64,000 nt of DNA from Candidatus Polarisedimenticolaceae bacterium (lineage in GTDB: Bacteria > Acidobacteriota > Polarisedimenticolia > Polarisedimenticolales > DASRJG01): assembly GCA_036275915.1 (NCBI GenBank), contig DASUCV010000009.1:124001-188000 (forward strand), in the 5' to 3' direction. The position numbers and the translations under genes are program-made. Below the pieces are notes generated by a model that saw only the letters and a list, made by a program, of their open reading frames with translations, did not search any database and was not told the DNA's origin. Positions 9,301-16,219 of this stretch are shown here, one piece after another; the first letter of the stretch is position 1; every line of letters starts with the position of its first letter.

Positions 9301-9524
9301 TGCTCGTAGACGCGCACCGAGTAGCCGTCCCAGACGGCGAGGCCTTCACGCGAGCCGACCCACAGGAAGCCGGCGTGATCGCGGTAGAGCGCGGTGATCG
9401 TCTCCGACGGGAATCCGCGCTCCTCGCCGAACCGGTCGAAGATCAGCTCGCTCGGGACCGCGAACGCGGGCGACAAGCACGCCGTCACGAGGAGGGCGCA
9501 AAGCAGCCGATTCGATCGGAGCAT
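6366..9524 (-). CDS. Large beta-propeller sensor histidine kinase
   Basis: 1052 residues. Signal peptide (about 1-22), then two seven-bladed-type propeller sets with repeated LWVGTxxGGLxR motifs (about 25-690), a Y_Y_Y domain near 705-770, one transmembrane helix near 770-790, a coiled coil rich in Arg, Glu and Gln, the HisKA_3 box RELHDDMGQVL (phospho-His near 851), and an HATPase domain with DDGRGFD and LGLSGMRERV. It follows the DUF3187 gene by 9 nt and overlaps its regulator by 4 nt, so outer-membrane protein, sensor and regulator make one operon. The ligand is unknown. Confidence 0.93.
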   Translation of the reverse strand: MLRSNRLLCALLVTACLSPAFAVPSELIFDRFGEERGFPSETITALYRDHAGFLWVGSREGLAVWDGYSVRVYEHEVGNADSLPDNSIRTIYEDRSNELWVGTNSGGLARLDRTTGRFERFRNDPKDPKSLSHDSVYAIAEDADGALWVGTQNGLNRFDAKTRAFERVEGVPNEYVYALKLDRSKRMWLAMVGGGFAWLDPKTRRVTRLPVADERDDNAFAIAEDPSGGIWFGTERHLYRFDPATGSARSVAAPELAPGDDFPIVTAIACDAHGTLWISTWNRGLIAFDTTTGASHGYRNDPQREDSLGADRLAAVVADASGDVWIGTWGRGLARFSATGDLFHVTLEPKLPYREITALDEDKSGTLWVGTWGKGLFRLGRNGDFSGIAPPDDPPLALRTVLSLAEQADGTMWAASMASLTRIDPVRGTATAIPVPSTGYRNAVAVDRAGTLWVGTGGSGLFRLERDGRSFTRFHADSADPSSLSDDFVTSVLVGSNGALWIGTRSGGLNVFDPKTGKAVRLLPSTTDQATIGHQHISQVLESRSGVVWAGTNGGGLARITGKTGGGFDVKRITTDDGLVNQNVTSLVEDDDGTIWIGTRHGLSRYDPASGRFHNYGLADGLPGVEFNPGAARHGRDVLWLGTSGGLLAIRPGSPFVDPPVAPTVVTDIRTLKGPMRLPAAAWETRSIDVAYGTPLSFSFAVLDFRTPHHFAYRLEGRSDAWTDLPGQTIALTDLPPGGYTMSVRGRSARGAWSETPPLAIHVTPPYWMTWWFRLAAGAGLIGIVSTVYATRTARLKQRNRELETLQLAREQALLEARQSQAELHGTYDRLRGLTRRLEDAKEEEKRRIARELHDDMGQVLSAIKINLKALGRLPDASPERGARLTDSIGLVDDMIGNVREIVLDLRPPMLDELGLIVALRGYAEGQSVRTGAAIEVEANFDAERLKPETAIAAFRIVQEAVHNAVRHGEGRHITVSVRVDSSRLLLSVRDDGRGFDVAEALQRAATGRHLGLSGMRERVEALGGRLELDSSIGQGAEIRASVPLTSEEAGS

Positions 9525-9533
9525 CGGTGAAGT

Positions 9534-10640
9534 CTAGCGTTTTTTCGCCGGGAAGATCTTGGCGACGCTGAGGGTCGCCGCGATATCCGCCGTGTTCTCG
9601 AACGTCAGCAGGTTCTCGGTCAGGGCGAGCCGCCAGACCCACGTCTTGACGAGCCCCTGGATCCCGAGGGAGGTCAGGTACTTCGTCGCCTTGAGCTCGC
9701 CGAGATCGGTGTTCCTTACGACGCTCGGGCTCGAATAGAGCTGGACGATCCCATTGACGCCACGGCCGAGACCGAACTCCCACGCGCCGGTGACGGTGGG
9801 GACCCAGAGGTTTTCGTGGTCGACGCCCTCGAGGCGGACGCCTCCGAATCGCACCGCGCTGCCGCTGACGTAGAGCGCCTGCCGCCGCAAGAACCACTGA
9901 CCCGAGACCTGGACGCCGTAGTCGGTCTGGCCGCTCGAGAGGTACGGCTTCGCCTCGCGCAGCACCGGCTTCACCGCCGTCTCCACGATGACGTTCCACC
10001 GCTCGGGCTCGGCGACGACCGAGTAACGCGCGCCGAGCACCGGATCGGCCAGCCCGTTCGAGGGAGGCGACGTGAACACCAGGGTCCCGCTCTTGGTCTT
10101 GCTGACCACGAAGAACTGGTTCCTCGCGACGAGGTCGCGATCCTCTTGGCCGACGCCGACCAGGTCGTGGAAGCCCTCGATCGTCCCGTCGAGGAAGCCG
10201 CCCTGGAACGTGAGCGCGGGAATCGTGAGGTAGCCGCCCCAGTGCCGGGTGAACCGGTGGTGAATGTTGAAGTCCATGACACCGAGCTCGCCGTCGACGA
10301 TGTAGGCCTCGCCCGGCAGCGCGAGGATCGCGGCGACGTCGGAGGCGTCGTAGCGCACGCGGTGGCCCGCGCCCTTCGCGCGCAGGTAGTCGGCGACGTT
10401 CTCGCTCAGCACATACGTGTTCTGGTAGCTGACATTCAGCTCGAGCGCCCATGTCCCGGGCGTCGCGCTGACGGCGTGCGCCGGGAGGAAGTCCATCCTC
10501 AAGATGCCGAAGGGCGTGAGATCTCGGATGCGCAGGGGCCCGAGGTGGAACCAGGGCCGGTCATCGGACGGCTCCGCCGCGCGCGCGGCGAGCGCGAGGC
10601 CGAAGAAGAACGCTACGGCGAGCCGGCGGGGTGCCCCCAT
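9534..10640 (-). CDS. DUF3187-family outer-membrane protein
   Basis: 368 residues with an N-terminal signal peptide ending in ARAAE. The body has the alternating pattern of an outer-membrane beta barrel, including FGILRMDFLPAHA, NVSYQNTYVLS, a conserved DFNIHHRFTRHWGG region and IEGFHDLVGVGQEDRD. I recognise this as DUF3187, a family of predicted outer-membrane proteins without known function. It is the first gene of an operon with a propeller histidine kinase and NarL regulator, so it could admit or sense what the kinase responds to; that link is inference. The TAGAAT hexamer 9 nt upstream suggests a leaderless message. Confidence 0.85.
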   Translation of the reverse strand: MGAPRRLAVAFFFGLALAARAAEPSDDRPWFHLGPLRIRDLTPFGILRMDFLPAHAVSATPGTWALELNVSYQNTYVLSENVADYLRAKGAGHRVRYDASDVAAILALPGEAYIVDGELGVMDFNIHHRFTRHWGGYLTIPALTFQGGFLDGTIEGFHDLVGVGQEDRDLVARNQFFVVSKTKSGTLVFTSPPSNGLADPVLGARYSVVAEPERWNVIVETAVKPVLREAKPYLSSGQTDYGVQVSGQWFLRRQALYVSGSAVRFGGVRLEGVDHENLWVPTVTGAWEFGLGRGVNGIVQLYSSPSVVRNTDLGELKATKYLTSLGIQGLVKTWVWRLALTENLLTFENTADIAATLSVAKIFPAKKR

Positions 10641-10649
10641 CGACGGCGA

Positions 10650-10655
10650 ATTCTA
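10650..10655 (-). promoter_or_regulatory. Candidate leaderless promoter (-10 TAGAAT) for the DUF3187 operon
   Basis: On the minus strand TAGAAT ends 9 nt before the ATG at 10640. It shares the 45-nt divergent gap with the -10 of the DedA-rhodanese gene. No clear -35 is visible. Confidence 0.4.
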
Positions 10656-10670
10656 AGTGCGCCGTGCTGC

Positions 10671-10676
10671 TAGAGT
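10671..10676 (+). promoter_or_regulatory. Candidate leaderless promoter (-10 TAGAGT) for the DedA-rhodanese gene
   Basis: TAGAGT ends 9 nt before the ATG at 10686 and no Shine-Dalgarno sequence fits in between, so the message may start at the AUG. Confidence 0.4.
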
Positions 10677-10685
10677 CATGTCCCC

Positions 10686-11582
10686 ATGCCCCGGAACGGC
10701 CCTCTCCTCCTGTTCCTCTGGGTGCTCGCCGAGCAGCTCGGCGCGCCGATCCCCGCATTTCCCGCGCTCCTCGCCGCGGGTGCGATCTCCCGCACGTCGG
10801 GCGAGTGGCTGTGGCTGCCGCTCACGATCGCCGTGACGGCGTCGCTCCTGGCGGACGTGCTCTGGTACGCGATCGGACGTCGCCGCGGTGCCGGCATCAT
10901 GCGCTTCATCTGCCGGATCTCCCTCGAGCCCGACTCGTGTGTGCGCCGGACCGAAGACGTCTTCGAGCGTCGCGGCGCCGCCACACTTCTCGTCGCGAAG
11001 TTCGTCCCCGGGCTCTCGACGGTGGCCCCGCCGCTCGCGGGGATCGTGAGGATGCCGTTCTCCCGCTTCCTCCTGTTCAACACCGCCGGCGCCGTGCTGT
11101 GGGCGGGAACATCGCTCCTGGCCGGCTTCGTCTTCAGCCGGCAGCTCGAGGCGATCCTGACGGCGGTGTCGCGCGCCGGCGACTGGCTCCAGCTCACGAT
11201 CATCGTCCTGGCGGTCTATCTCGCCTTCAAGTGGTGGAGCCGGCAGCGATTCCTCCGCTCGATCCGCGTCGGACGGATCCGCCCCGAGGAGCTGAAGGAG
11301 ATGCTCGACGCCGGAGAGGAGATCGTCGTCGTCGACCTGCGGTCGTCGCGTGAGTTCGAAGAGTCCCCGCAATCGATCCCCGGGGCCATGCGCATCGCCG
11401 CCGACGATCTCGTCCGCGACCACGGAAAGATCCCCCGCGACCGCGACGTGATCCTGTTCTGTACGTGACCCAGCGAAGCCTCGAGCGCCCGTGTGGCGCT
11501 CTTGCTGCGAGCCAAGGGCATCAAGCGCGTGCGTCCGCTCGAAGGCGGCCTCGACGGTTGGCGCAAGCTCGTCGACGCGTGA
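10686..11582 (+). CDS. DedA-rhodanese fusion, predicted selenoprotein with Sec261 at UGA
   Basis: 298 residues if the in-frame TGA at 11466-11468 is read as selenocysteine; 260 if it stops. Residues 1-185 are a DedA/SNARE-associated membrane domain with GAPIPAFPALL, a conserved KFVPGLSTVAPPLAG segment and several membrane helices. Residues about 195-298 are a rhodanese domain: VVDLRSSREFEESPQSIPGA, then VILFCT-U-PSEASSARVALLL and GGLDGW before a normal TGA stop at 11580-11582. Relatives I know read C-x-C-P-N-E-A-S here, so UGA replaces the second Cys codon and gives a C-x-U redox motif beside the likely catalytic Cys259. A hairpin fitting a bacterial SECIS follows. If UGA only terminated, the protein would lose the last strand and helix of the rhodanese fold. 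No selA, selB, selC or selD gene is in the window. A nonsense mutation or base error remains the alternative. Confidence 0.8.
11483..11501 (+). promoter_or_regulatory. Putative bacterial SECIS element
   Basis: GAGCGCC (11483-11489) and GGCGCTC (11495-11501) form a perfect 7-bp stem around the loop CGTGT. The loop begins 21 nt after the UGA at 11466-11468, inside the usual 16-37 nt range, and has a G among its first two bases followed by U, as in the published bSECIS model. The element lies within the coding frame, as bacterial SECIS elements do. Confidence 0.7.
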
Positions 11583-11672
11583 ATGGGGACAAAGGGGACA
11601 GTAACCAAGTTTTTCTTACGCGCGCAGTCCGCGCGTAAGAAAAACTTGGTTACTGTCCCCTTTGTCCCCATT
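11582..11672. repeat. Perfect 43-bp inverted repeat of the GGGGACAG family
   Basis: Arms at 11582-11624 and 11630-11672 are exact reverse complements with a 5-nt spacer. Each arm begins AATGGGGACAAAGGGGACAG and continues with TAACCAAG. The left arm starts on the last base of the selenoprotein stop, the right arm ends on the first base of the opposing gene's stop triplet, so it fills the convergent gap exactly. It could act as a bidirectional terminator and looks like a REP-type mobile palindrome. Confidence 0.85.
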
Positions 11673-11992
11673 TACATTCCCCGACGCTCGCGCATGCGTA
11701 GACGCAGACGCTCGCGCTCCTCGTCGGTCATCCTCGTCCACCGGTTCTCCTCCATGCGTTGGCGCATGCGAGAGCCGGCGTTCGTGCGGACGCCGAGGCC
11801 GCCGAACAGAATGCGCGCGAGTGCCAGGAGCCCGAGCCCTTGCCAGAAGCCGATGCGCGGGACGTGAAAGAGGTCGGGAAGAAAGACGTTCCACAACCAC
11901 ATCACGCTCGCGCCGCCGAGGACGATGCAGCCCGCGAGGGCCAGGATTGCGAACGGTGCGATCCAGAGGATCTTCTTCAATTTCGGTGTCAT
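11672..11992 (-). CDS. Small inner-membrane protein downstream of the ECF sigma factor
   Basis: 106 residues. A Lys-rich start, two hydrophobic segments (about 8-38 and 48-64) separated by FLPDLFHVPRIG, then LGLLALARILFGG and a charged, Arg-rich cytoplasmic-type tail. It is a paralogue of the 86-residue protein at 12517-12777, sharing WIAP, WLWN, GFWQ and LARILFGG. I know similar short proteins next to ECF sigma genes in several phyla, with no established function; an anti-sigma or stress-envelope role would be inference. It starts 10 nt after the sigma gene. Confidence 0.7.
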   Translation of the reverse strand: MTPKLKKILWIAPFAILALAGCIVLGGASVMWLWNVFLPDLFHVPRIGFWQGLGLLALARILFGGLGVRTNAGSRMRQRMEENRWTRMTDEERERLRLRMRERRGM

Positions 11993-12002
11993 CGATCGTC
12001 CC

Positions 12003-12512
12003 TCATGCTTTCTTCAACTCGTCGTAGAGCTCTTGCAAACGCTCGCGGAGAAAGAGCACGGCGGTGTGCTTGCGCGATAGGAGCGTGTTCACGGCGACGC
12101 CGGTTCTCTTCGACATGTCCTTGAAGCTTTCGCCGTCGATCTCGTGCGCGACGAACGCGTCGCGTTGCTCCGCGGGAAGATCCGCGAGCGCGTGCTCGAG
12201 CTCCTCGAGGACGAGCGATCGCAAGTACCGCTCGTCCGGCCCTCCGCCGGAGGACGGCAAGAGGTCTTCGAAATCGCTCGCGCTCTCCTCGTGCGGCCTG
12301 CGGAAGAGATCGACGATCCGGTTGCGCGCCACCTGGAACAGCCAGCCGGTGACGTGCTCGATCGGCATCAGCAGGCGGTTCGCCTCGAGGAGCTGCGCGA
12401 ACACGTCCTGCAGGATGTCCTCGGCGTCGCTCGGATCGGCGACGCGCCGGCGGATGAAGCGGCCGAGGCGCGAGCGCTCGCGGAGAGCAGCCTCCTCGAT
12501 CCGCCGGTCCAT
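12003..12512 (-). CDS. ECF-family RNA polymerase sigma factor
   Basis: 169 residues with the two-domain ECF layout. Sigma region 2 is seen in DAEDILQDVFAQLLEA and VTGWLFQVARNRIVDLFRR; sigma region 4 in LEHALADLPAEQRDAFVAHEI, GESFKDMSKRTGV and LLSRKHTAVLFLRERL. It lies 4 nt after one small membrane protein gene and 10 nt before its paralogue, so all three are one operon. No classical zinc-binding anti-sigma protein is adjacent; the small membrane proteins are the only candidates for control. Confidence 0.92.
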   Translation of the reverse strand: MDRRIEEAALRERSRLGRFIRRRVADPSDAEDILQDVFAQLLEANRLLMPIEHVTGWLFQVARNRIVDLFRRPHEESASDFEDLLPSSGGGPDERYLRSLVLEELEHALADLPAEQRDAFVAHEIDGESFKDMSKRTGVAVNTLLSRKHTAVLFLRERLQELYDELKKA

Positions 12513-12516
12513 GGGG

Positions 12517-12777
12517 TCAGAGTAGCTCGGAGTGCGGTTCGGGAACCGGGCGGTAGCGACGGCGGCCGCCGCCCGAGCGGAGTCCTCCGAACAGGATCCG
12601 CGCGAGGACGAGCAAGCCGAGCGCCTGCCAGAAGCCGAGCATCGGCCACCCCAGGAGAGGCGGGAGCAGCCAGTTCCAGAGCACCTTCACCAGCTCGCCG
12701 CCGATGAAGACGAACGCCGCGATCCCGAGGAGCGCGAGCGGCGCGATCCAGATCAGCTTGCGTTTTCGGGGGTTCAT
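12517..12777 (-). CDS. Small inner-membrane protein upstream of the ECF sigma factor
   Basis: 86 residues with a basic N-terminus (MNPRKRKLIWIAP), two hydrophobic stretches, the motif WNWLLPPLLGWPMLGFWQ and LARILFGG, and a short basic tail. It is clearly paralogous to the 106-residue protein on the other side of the sigma gene. As first gene of the operon its Shine-Dalgarno AGGAGGA lies inside a hairpin (12779-12828), so its translation is probably conditional. Confidence 0.7.
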   Translation of the reverse strand: MNPRKRKLIWIAPLALLGIAAFVFIGGELVKVLWNWLLPPLLGWPMLGFWQALGLLVLARILFGGLRSGGGRRRYRPVPEPHSELL

Positions 12778-12778
12778 A

Positions 12779-12828
12779 CGGTCCTCCTCATCGCTGTCTT
12801 CACCGAGGAAGACGGATGGGGAGGACCG
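12779..12828 (-). promoter_or_regulatory. Hairpin sequestering the ribosome binding site of the sigma operon
   Basis: On the minus strand CGGTCCTCC (12828-12820) pairs perfectly with GGAGGACCG (12787-12779), which contains the Shine-Dalgarno and ends 1 nt before the ATG at 12777. A second perfect stem, GTCTTC / GAAGAC with a 6-nt loop, sits inside. The ribosome binding site would be closed when folded, as in an RNA thermometer or ligand-controlled switch. Confidence 0.6.
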
Positions 12829-12852
12829 ATATTGTGGGGGGACGAAAAAAGA

Positions 12853-13332
12853 CTACGAAGCGGGCTCGACGGTGAGCTTGTCGCCGCTCATCTTGACGCG
12901 GAGCTCGATCCCCTTCGTGTGCGAGACCTCGAGGTCATACACGCCGGAGAGGTAGGTCTTGCCCTTCGTCGAATAGACCTTCGCGGTGAGCTTGTGCTTC
13001 CCGGGCGAGACCTGGATCGGATCCCAGGTCGTCGTCTGCGAGATCAGGAACGGCGGTTTCTTGAACTCTTCGTTGAAGACGGGGACGTCGTCCAGGATGA
13101 CGACGAGGTTGCCGTGGGTGATGTGACTCGTGATGCTGATCGTGATCGGCTGCTTCTGCGTCGCCGATTTCGCGGCGGCCTTCGGCGCCGGCTTCGCGGT
13201 GGCCTTCGCCGCCGGCGCGCGATGGGTCGACGTCGTCGATCCGCTCCCGTCCGACAGCGCCGCGGAAGCCGCCGTCGCGACGAGGATCGAAGCGGCCAGT
13301 GCCCCGAGCATCCTTCTCTTGATGAGCGTCAT
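12853..13332 (-). CDS. Small secreted protein with a kinase-associated beta domain
   Basis: 159 residues. Signal peptide to about residue 25, a Lys/Ala/Pro linker (30-60), then a compact beta-rich domain (62-159) with HGNLVVILDDVPVFNEEF, SQTTTWDPIQVSPGKHKL and MSGDKLTVEP. The same domain ends the membrane Ser/Thr kinase at 48270-49652 (SQTTVWDPVKVAAGTH, MKGDKLLVQP), so it is probably an extracytoplasmic sensor or binding module, perhaps PEGA-like. AGGAGG lies 5 nt before the ATG at 13332. It is divergent from the kinase-efflux operon. Confidence 0.75.
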   Translation of the reverse strand: MTLIKRRMLGALAASILVATAASAALSDGSGSTTSTHRAPAAKATAKPAPKAAAKSATQKQPITISITSHITHGNLVVILDDVPVFNEEFKKPPFLISQTTTWDPIQVSPGKHKLTAKVYSTKGKTYLSGVYDLEVSHTKGIELRVKMSGDKLTVEPAS

Positions 13333-13433
13333 GGTCCCTCCTGCGAGTACCCACCGAGAATAAGTCCGGGCCGGGCATTCGACCAGCGCCCCTTTTTGTC
13401 CCGCCGAAGTTCAGTCTCGTGATCGTGCAGGCG

Positions 13434-13439
13434 TAGAAT
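13434..13439 (+). promoter_or_regulatory. Candidate leaderless promoter (-10 TAGAAT) of the kinase-efflux operon
   Basis: TAGAAT ends 8 nt before the ATG at 13448 and no Shine-Dalgarno precedes the start, consistent with a leaderless transcript for the six-gene unit. Confidence 0.4.
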
Positions 13440-13447
13440 CGCGCGCC

Positions 13448-16219
13448 ATGCCGCTCTCTTCCGGATCCCGCCTCGGCCTCTACGAGATCGTCGCCCCTCT
13501 CGGTGCCGGCGGGATGGGCGAGGTTTACCGCGCGCGCGACACGAAGCTCGGCCGCGACGTCGCCATCAAAGTGTTGCCCCCGGCGTTCGCCGCCGATCCG
13601 GAGCGCCTCGCCCGCTTCGAACGTGAGGCGAAGGTGCTCGCGTCCCTGAGCCATCCCAACATCGCCGGGATCTTCGGACTTCACGAGGAGAACGGGACCG
13701 GCTTCCTCGCGATGGAGATGGTCGCCGGCGAGGACCTCGCCGAGATCCTGAAGCGCGGCCCGCTTCCCTCGAGCGAAGTGGCCGACATCGCGCGGCAGAT
13801 CGCCGAGGCGCTCGAGGCGGCGCACGAGCAGGGCATCGTTCATCGCGACCTGAAGCCCGCGAACGTCCGCATCACGCCCGACGGCAAGGTCAAGGTGCTG
13901 GACTTCGGGCTCGCGAAGGCGCTCGAGAGCGCGACCACGTCGGACTCCGGCGCGGGCATGTCGCCGACGATCACGTCGCTCGGCACCGTCGCCGGCGTGA
14001 TCCTCGGAACGGCGGCGTACATGGCACCCGAGCAGGCGCGGGGCAAGGGCGTCGACAAGCGCGCCGACATCTGGGCGTTCGGGTGCGTGCTCTTCGAGAT
14101 GCTCTCGGGCAAGCGCCCGTTCGACGGCGAGACCGTCTCCGACACGCTCGCCGCGGTCCTCGCCAAGGACGCCGATTGGAGCGCGCTCCCCGCGAGCACG
14201 CCTGCGAAGGTTCGTCATCTTCTCGAGCGATGCCTCGAGAAGGATCCGAAGCGGCGCCTCCGCGACATCGGCGACGCGCGGCTCGAGCTGGACGAGGTTC
14301 TCGCCGATCGTACGGCGTCGGGACGCGTTCGCGTTCCTCCGGCCGCCGAGGTGACGGCGCCGGCGCGATCGCGATGGGCGATCCCCGCCATGATCGCGTG
14401 CCTCGTCGTCGGCGGCGTCGTCGGCGCCTTCGCGATCCCGAGGAAGCCGGCGGCCGCGGGGGGCACCGTCCGCCTCGATCTCGAGTTCCCGAAGGACGTC
14501 AAGGTCGCCTACTACGCCGTCAACGCGGCCGGCTCGACGATCGGGGCGATCGGCAAGCCGCGCGTCGCGCCGGGCGAGCCGGACCAACCGGCCCGGGTCT
14601 ACGTGCGCGGGCTCGGCAGCGGATCGTTCTCGGCGGTGCCGGGAACGGAGGGAGTCGTCGGCTTCGGCTTCACGGCGGACGGCCGATCGCTGACCGCCGC
14701 GGTCCCTGCGACGGTCGGCTCCTCGCAGCTCAACATCGTCCTCTTCTCCCTCGACGGACAGCGACCACCGCTCACCGAGGTTCCGTTCAACCCGAGATGG
14801 AGCGCGTTCGGCGATCTTCGGAGCGGCGGTTTTCTCGCGCTCCGGGACAGCAGCGAGCTGGATCGATTCGACGCTGCGAGCGGCAAGCTCGAAGCGCCGG
14901 TCAAGATCGATCGCGCCGGCGAGACCGGCCCGATCACGCTCGTCGGCATGGCGCTCCCCGGTGACGAGGCGATCCTCCTCCACGCGATCGCGTACGGCGA
15001 GAAGGGTTGGTATTACCGGGTCGGCGTGCTCGATCTGCGGAGCCACAAAGTCACCTACCTCCTCGACGACGCTGGGTTCCCGCGATACTCGCCCACCGGG
15101 CACATCGTCTTCAGCCGCGGCGACACACTGCTCGCGGTGCCGTTCGATGCCAAGAGTCTGAAGCTGACGGGAGCGCCGGTTCCGATCGCGAACGGCATCC
15201 AGACCCAGTACGCCTTCATCCCCGCACAGTTCGGCCTGTCGGACAACGGCGTGCTGATCTACGAGCCGGGCGGCAGGACGGCGGAGACGAGGCACCTCGG
15301 CGTCATCGACGCCGCCGGCCGTGTGACGCCGATCATCGACGAGCCCCACGCCTATCAGTCGGTGCGCGCCGATCCCAGCGGCGGCGGCCGCTTCATCGCG
15401 ACGATCACCAACGGGCATGGGATCGACGAGATGTTCACGGGCCGTGTCGACGAGGGCGGCCTTCGCCGTGTCCAGGCGTACCCGCAAGCCGACATCTTCA
15501 CGCCGGTGATCGCGTGGGACGGTCACACCGTCTGCTTCGGCCGGCGCGGGCGCGACGCCGACGACGGCTTCTACGTCAAGGATCTCGACGGCACGGCGGA
15601 GCCGCGCCGCATCGCCCCCCTTCCACCCAACGCGAACAATCAGACGATCATCGGCGGAGTCACGCGCGACGGCGCGGGGTTCGTCCTCACGCAGCAAGGC
15701 GTCGATCAGAAGGGAGACATCTACTACGTCCCGATCCCCGCGCCCGGTGCTCCCCTCTCCCAGCCGAAGGCGATCGTGAGCGGTCCCGCCGACGAGAGCT
15801 TTGCGGGTCTCTCCCCGGATGGGCGGTTCCTCGGCTGGATCTCCGACGAGTCGGGCCGGAAGGAGTTGTACGTGGCCACGTTCGGCGCGGGCGGAGCGGT
15901 CGGGACGCCGGTGCGCGTGACGAGAGGCGGCGCAGATCAGTTCGTTTGGTACCCGGACGGGCGCGGGGTCCGTTTACGCGATGCGGACGGACGATTCTTC
16001 GATCTGCCGCTCACGACCACGCCGTCGATCGTCGCCGGAGCGCCCAAGCTCCTCTTCGAGGGCGCGAAGCCGAACGTCCAGACGGCGAACCTCTTCCCCG
16101 ACGGACGGCAGCTCCTCCTGATCCGGGGCGAGAACGAGCTGAACGGCGAGGTCGGCCGGCTCGCCGTCGTCCTGGGGTTCAACGATGAATTGGCGGCGAA
16201 GATGAAGGCGGCAAGATGA
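13448..16219 (+). CDS. Membrane Ser/Thr protein kinase with C-terminal TolB-like propeller
   Basis: 923 residues. Kinase domain 10-270: GAGGMGEVYRARD loop, VAIKVL lysine, VHRDLKPAN catalytic loop near 131, DFGLAKA near 152 and APEQARG. One membrane helix near 310-331 separates it from a C-terminal WD40/PD40-type propeller (about 350-920) with repeats such as GRSLTAAVPA, FPRYSPTGHIVFS and LSPDGRFLGWISD. This architecture is very common in Acidobacteria. The stop overlaps the HlyD start (ATGA), coupling a kinase to an efflux system, so pump control by phosphorylation or shared induction is plausible but unproven. Confidence 0.93.
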   Translation: MPLSSGSRLGLYEIVAPLGAGGMGEVYRARDTKLGRDVAIKVLPPAFAADPERLARFEREAKVLASLSHPNIAGIFGLHEENGTGFLAMEMVAGEDLAEILKRGPLPSSEVADIARQIAEALEAAHEQGIVHRDLKPANVRITPDGKVKVLDFGLAKALESATTSDSGAGMSPTITSLGTVAGVILGTAAYMAPEQARGKGVDKRADIWAFGCVLFEMLSGKRPFDGETVSDTLAAVLAKDADWSALPASTPAKVRHLLERCLEKDPKRRLRDIGDARLELDEVLADRTASGRVRVPPAAEVTAPARSRWAIPAMIACLVVGGVVGAFAIPRKPAAAGGTVRLDLEFPKDVKVAYYAVNAAGSTIGAIGKPRVAPGEPDQPARVYVRGLGSGSFSAVPGTEGVVGFGFTADGRSLTAAVPATVGSSQLNIVLFSLDGQRPPLTEVPFNPRWSAFGDLRSGGFLALRDSSELDRFDAASGKLEAPVKIDRAGETGPITLVGMALPGDEAILLHAIAYGEKGWYYRVGVLDLRSHKVTYLLDDAGFPRYSPTGHIVFSRGDTLLAVPFDAKSLKLTGAPVPIANGIQTQYAFIPAQFGLSDNGVLIYEPGGRTAETRHLGVIDAAGRVTPIIDEPHAYQSVRADPSGGGRFIATITNGHGIDEMFTGRVDEGGLRRVQAYPQADIFTPVIAWDGHTVCFGRRGRDADDGFYVKDLDGTAEPRRIAPLPPNANNQTIIGGVTRDGAGFVLTQQGVDQKGDIYYVPIPAPGAPLSQPKAIVSGPADESFAGLSPDGRFLGWISDESGRKELYVATFGAGGAVGTPVRVTRGGADQFVWYPDGRGVRLRDADGRFFDLPLTTTPSIVAGAPKLLFEGAKPNVQTANLFPDGRQLLLIRGENELNGEVGRLAVVLGFNDELAAKMKAAR

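Noticed and set aside
10686-11468. Interpretation of the DedA-rhodanese gene as an ordinary 260-residue protein
   Set aside because: It would end inside the rhodanese active-site loop, while conserved rhodanese sequence continues in the same frame to a proper stop.
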